Origin: Streptomyces purpureus
Lineage (GTDB): Bacteria > Actinomycetota > Actinomycetes > Streptomycetales > Streptomycetaceae
DNA: 64,000 nt
NCBI RefSeq assembly: GCF_014648195.1
Contig: NZ_BMQQ01000002.1
Span: forward strand, 1 to 64,000
Direction: 5' to 3'
In this document: positions 62,501-64,000 of the stretch, piece by piece
Layout: every line of letters begins with the position of its first letter
How positions within the stretch are numbered: position 1 is the first letter of the stretch
Position numbers and translations under genes: made by a program
Notes under the pieces: generated by a model
The model's input: the letters and a program-made list of their open reading frames with translations, nothing else
What the model was told of the DNA's origin: nothing
Database searches by the model: none

Positions 62501-62587
62501 CTGCACCCCGCCGAGCGGGACGGCGAGGGGGTGGTGGTGCAGCTGCGGCCGTTCCAGATCCTCACGCTGCGGCTGACCCCCGCCTGA
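59531..62587 (+). CDS. Glycoside hydrolase family 38 alpha-mannosidase
   Basis: A 1018-residue retaining alpha-mannosidase starting at ATG 59531 behind AGGGG. The catalytic domain (about 250-520) shows AAGHAHIDSAWLWPLRET with zinc ligands His260 and Asp262, and the nucleophile Asp372 in IWLPDSFGYTAAFPQL; the middle domain follows, and the C-terminal beta-sandwich domain completes the GH38 pattern with DNGLLRVVVDQDGLLASV. The roughly 240-residue N-terminal domain matches ManB/MngB-type cytoplasmic enzymes. No signal peptide is visible. Likely acts on imported mannosides or trimmed N-glycans. Confidence 0.93.
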   Translation: MHDDRPQVEARLERALRRFVRPAQYGERVPLTLSVWHTPGEPVPAAEALRATYEPFDLGTPWGPPWSTSWFRLRGTVPRAWAGRRVEAVVDPGFTGEGPGFQAEGLVHDAEGVPVKGIHPRNRHVPVAAPARGGESVDLLLEAAANPAVLRDFEPTALGDVLTAGDRPLYRFAAADLAVLNEDVWHLTLDVEVLSELMRELPEDRSRRHEILRALEDMLDALDLHDVPGTAALARERLADVLARPAAPSAHRVSAAGHAHIDSAWLWPLRETVRKASRTFANVTALAEDYPELVFACSQAQQYAWVKEHQPHIWRRIRAAVRAGNWAPVGSMWVESDANMPGGEALARQIVHGKRFFEQELGVETREIWLPDSFGYTAAFPQLARLAGVRWFLSQKLSWNQSNRMPHHTFWWEGIDGTRVFTHFPPVDTYNAQFHGRELAHAERNFADKGRATRSLVPFGWGDGGGGPTREMLEKARRLRDLEGSPRVAIEPPSAFFAAAEEEYGAQAPVWSGELYLELHRATYTTQAKTKQGNRRSEHLLREAELWATAAALASASYTYPYEDLDRIWKTVLLHQFHDILPGSSIAWVHREARETYARVQEELAGITATALAALGTGGDQAVVNTSPYERVEVVDAEKGAPVLVRVPALGAAPLRQDRVPAGASGARVGREGIVLDNGLLRVVVDQDGLLASVRDLRAGREVLALGGRGNLLQLHPDHPNQWDAWDIDRHYLRSRTDLTAADSVELVEEGHLRAVVRVVRSFGASRITQEIVLRCASARLDVVTDVDWQESEKVLKAAFPLDVHAERSTAEVQFGHVHRPTHTNTGWDAARFEICAHRWLRVAEPGYGVALLNDSTYGHDVSRAPHADGLGTTVRLTLLRAPHSPDPETDLGRHRFTYALLPGCSVTDAVREGLALNLPLRVAPGVPARGPLVEAGHPAVTVESVKLADDRGGDVVVRLYESAGSRVTTTLRTAFPLRKARVTDLLERPLHPAERDGEGVVVQLRPFQILTLRLTPA

Positions 62588-62613
62588 CGGGCCGGCCCCG
62601 GGGCTGCGGGGGC

Positions 62614-64000
62614 TCAGGGACGGGGGACGTTGCGCAGGTTGGAGCGGGCCATCTGGAGCATCCGGCCCACTCCCCCGTCCAGGACGATCTTGCTGGCGGA
62701 GAGCGCGAAGCCGGTGACCATCTCCGCCTTGATCTTGGGCGGGATGGACAGGGCGTTCGGGTCGGTGACCACGTCGACGAGCGCGGGGCCCTTGTGCTTG
62801 AAGGCGTCCTTGAGGGCGCCGGCGAGCTGCTTGGGCTTCTCGACCCGGACGCCGTAGGCGCCGGCCGCGCGGGCGAGGGCGGCGAAGTCGGGGTTGTGGT
62901 TGGCCGTTCCGTACGAGGGCATGCCGGCGACCAGCATCTCCAGCTCCACCATGCCCAGCGAGGAGTTGTTGAACAGCACGATCTTCACCGGCAGGTCGTA
63001 CTGCACGAGGGTGAGGAAGTCGCCCATCAGCATGGCGAATCCGCCGTCGCCGGAGAGGGAGACGACCTGCCGGTCGCGGTCGGTGAACTGGGCGCCGATC
63101 GCCTGCGGCAGGGCGTTGGCCATGGAGCCATGGCTGAATGATCCGATGATCCGGCGCCGCCCGTTGGGCGTGAGGTAGCGGGCGGCCCACACATTGCACA
63201 TGCCGGTGTCGACGGTGAACACGGCGTCGTCGTCGGCGAGTTCGTCGAGGACCGAGGCGACGTACTCGGGGTGGATGGGGCGGTGCTTCTCGACCTTGCG
63301 GGTGTACGCCTTGACGACGCCTTCGAGCGCGTCGGCGTGCTTCTTCAGCATCTTGTCGAGGAACCGCCGGTCGGCCTTGGCCCGCACCCGGGGAATCACA
63401 CACCGCAGCGTCTCGCGCACATCGCCCCAGACGGCCAGGTCCAGGGTGGAGCGCCGGCCGAGGTGTTCGGGGCGTACGTCCACCTGGGCGATCTTGACGT
63501 CGTCGGGGAGGAAGGCGTTGTACGGGAAGTCGGTGCCGAGCAGGATGAGCAGATCGCACTCGTGGGTGGCCTCGTAGGCGGCGCCGTAGCCGAGCAGTCC
63601 GCTCATGCCGACGTCGTAGGGGTTGTCGTACTGGATGAACTCCTTGCCGCGCAGGGCGTGGCCGACGGGCGCCTTGAGGCGCTCGGCGAACTGCATGACC
63701 TCGGCGTGGGCGCCCGCCGTGCCGCTGCCGCAGAACAGTGTCACCTTGTTCGCGTCGTCGATGAGCCGGACCAGTGCGTCGATCTCGGCGTCGCCGGGGC
63801 GGACGGTGGGTCGGGAGGTCACCAGGGCGTGTTCGATGCTCTTCTCGGGGGCGGCCTGGGAGGCGAGGTCCCCGGGCATGGTCACCACGCTGACCCCGCC
63901 GCGGCCGACCGCGTGCTGCACGGCGGTCTGCAGCAGCCGTGGCATCTGCTGCGGGTTGGAGATCATCTCGCAGTAGTGGCTGCACTCGCGGAAGAGATGG
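62614..64000 (-). CDS. poxB: Pyruvate oxidase/dehydrogenase (PoxB-type), 3' part
   Basis: The last 460 or so residues of a ThDP enzyme; the start lies to the right of the window. The ThDP/Mg motif is SGDGGFAMLMGDFLTLV through NNSSLGM, and GSFSHGSMANALPQAIGAQF is the adjacent PP-binding part. Order and sequence fit PoxB, which decarboxylates pyruvate to acetate and passes electrons to quinone; the C-terminal membrane-binding tail typical of E. coli PoxB cannot be judged with confidence. It converges with the mannosidase gene, 26 bases away. Confidence 0.85.
   Translation of the reverse strand, partial: HLFRECSHYCEMISNPQQMPRLLQTAVQHAVGRGGVSVVTMPGDLASQAAPEKSIEHALVTSRPTVRPGDAEIDALVRLIDDANKVTLFCGSGTAGAHAEVMQFAERLKAPVGHALRGKEFIQYDNPYDVGMSGLLGYGAAYEATHECDLLILLGTDFPYNAFLPDDVKIAQVDVRPEHLGRRSTLDLAVWGDVRETLRCVIPRVRAKADRRFLDKMLKKHADALEGVVKAYTRKVEKHRPIHPEYVASVLDELADDDAVFTVDTGMCNVWAARYLTPNGRRRIIGSFSHGSMANALPQAIGAQFTDRDRQVVSLSGDGGFAMLMGDFLTLVQYDLPVKIVLFNNSSLGMVELEMLVAGMPSYGTANHNPDFAALARAAGAYGVRVEKPKQLAGALKDAFKHKGPALVDVVTDPNALSIPPKIKAEMVTGFALSASKIVLDGGVGRMLQMARSNLRNVPRP

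Overview
The window is high-GC (about 70%) DNA with GTG/TTG starts, strong third-position GC bias, ATGA/GTGA gene overlaps, GGAGG-type ribosome sites and a DmdR/IdeR-type iron box. The gene set (SUKH-4, DUF2637, several ATP-binding and PucR-type regulators, an M9 collagenase, a vanadium-haloperoxidase-like secreted enzyme, SSS symporters) fits Streptomyces or a close relative, probably accessory-rich chromosome. No rRNA, tRNA, CRISPR array or intact insertion sequence was seen.

Layout. 1-932: end of a peptidoglycan amidase gene and a small holin-like membrane protein. 1047-2834: glyoxylate carboligase behind two tandem 15-bp palindromes. 3065-9886: a zinc-ribbon/nuclease-fold protein, two acyl-CoA synthetases in one operon, an AlkZ-like glycosylase-family protein and a CorA-type transporter. 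9887-12572: an accessory patch with an AbiEii-like nucleotidyltransferase toxin pair, a frameshifted gene, a truncated sigma factor and a VOC protein. 13038-18396: a five-gene branched-chain-amino-acid-type ABC importer, divergent from a PucR-type regulator. 20411-22311: a solute:sodium symporter with a small partner. 22377-22944: remains of three genes. 22975-24329: a TetR regulator and a peroxiredoxin with two matching operators. 24425-28119: secreted haloperoxidase-like and collagenase genes. 28399-32412: an arsenic cluster (flavoprotein, ArsR, ArsN-like acetyltransferase, aquaporin, second ArsR, ArsC) with no ArsB or Acr3 pump. 32559-42162: a DUF2267 protein, a two-component system, NmrA-like protein, O-methyltransferase, secreted protein, BenE transporter, Eis-like acetyltransferase, P450 and a VOC protein. 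42194-51030: a purine block with XdhC, an NCS2 permease, three-subunit xanthine dehydrogenase and divergent PucR.

51031-56531: gene remnants, a TPR-like protein, then a minus-strand run of a 24-residue-repeat protein, a beta-propeller protein with a degenerate P-loop and a SUKH-4 protein, followed by a GntR regulator. 56680-64000: an iron-box-controlled FhuF-type reductase, a DUF2637 membrane protein, an RsbW-like ATP-binding protein, a GH38 alpha-mannosidase, and a PoxB-type enzyme cut by the right edge.

How genes work together. Xanthine dehydrogenase, XdhC, the permease and PucR form a purine uptake and oxidation unit; glyoxylate carboligase handles glyoxylate, the end product of allantoin breakdown, so purine catabolism appears at both ends of the window. 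The arsenic genes make a detoxification set that would rely on a channel rather than a pump. The least understood coherent locus is the repeat-protein/propeller/SUKH-4 set at 52866-55662, the best candidate for an undescribed system.
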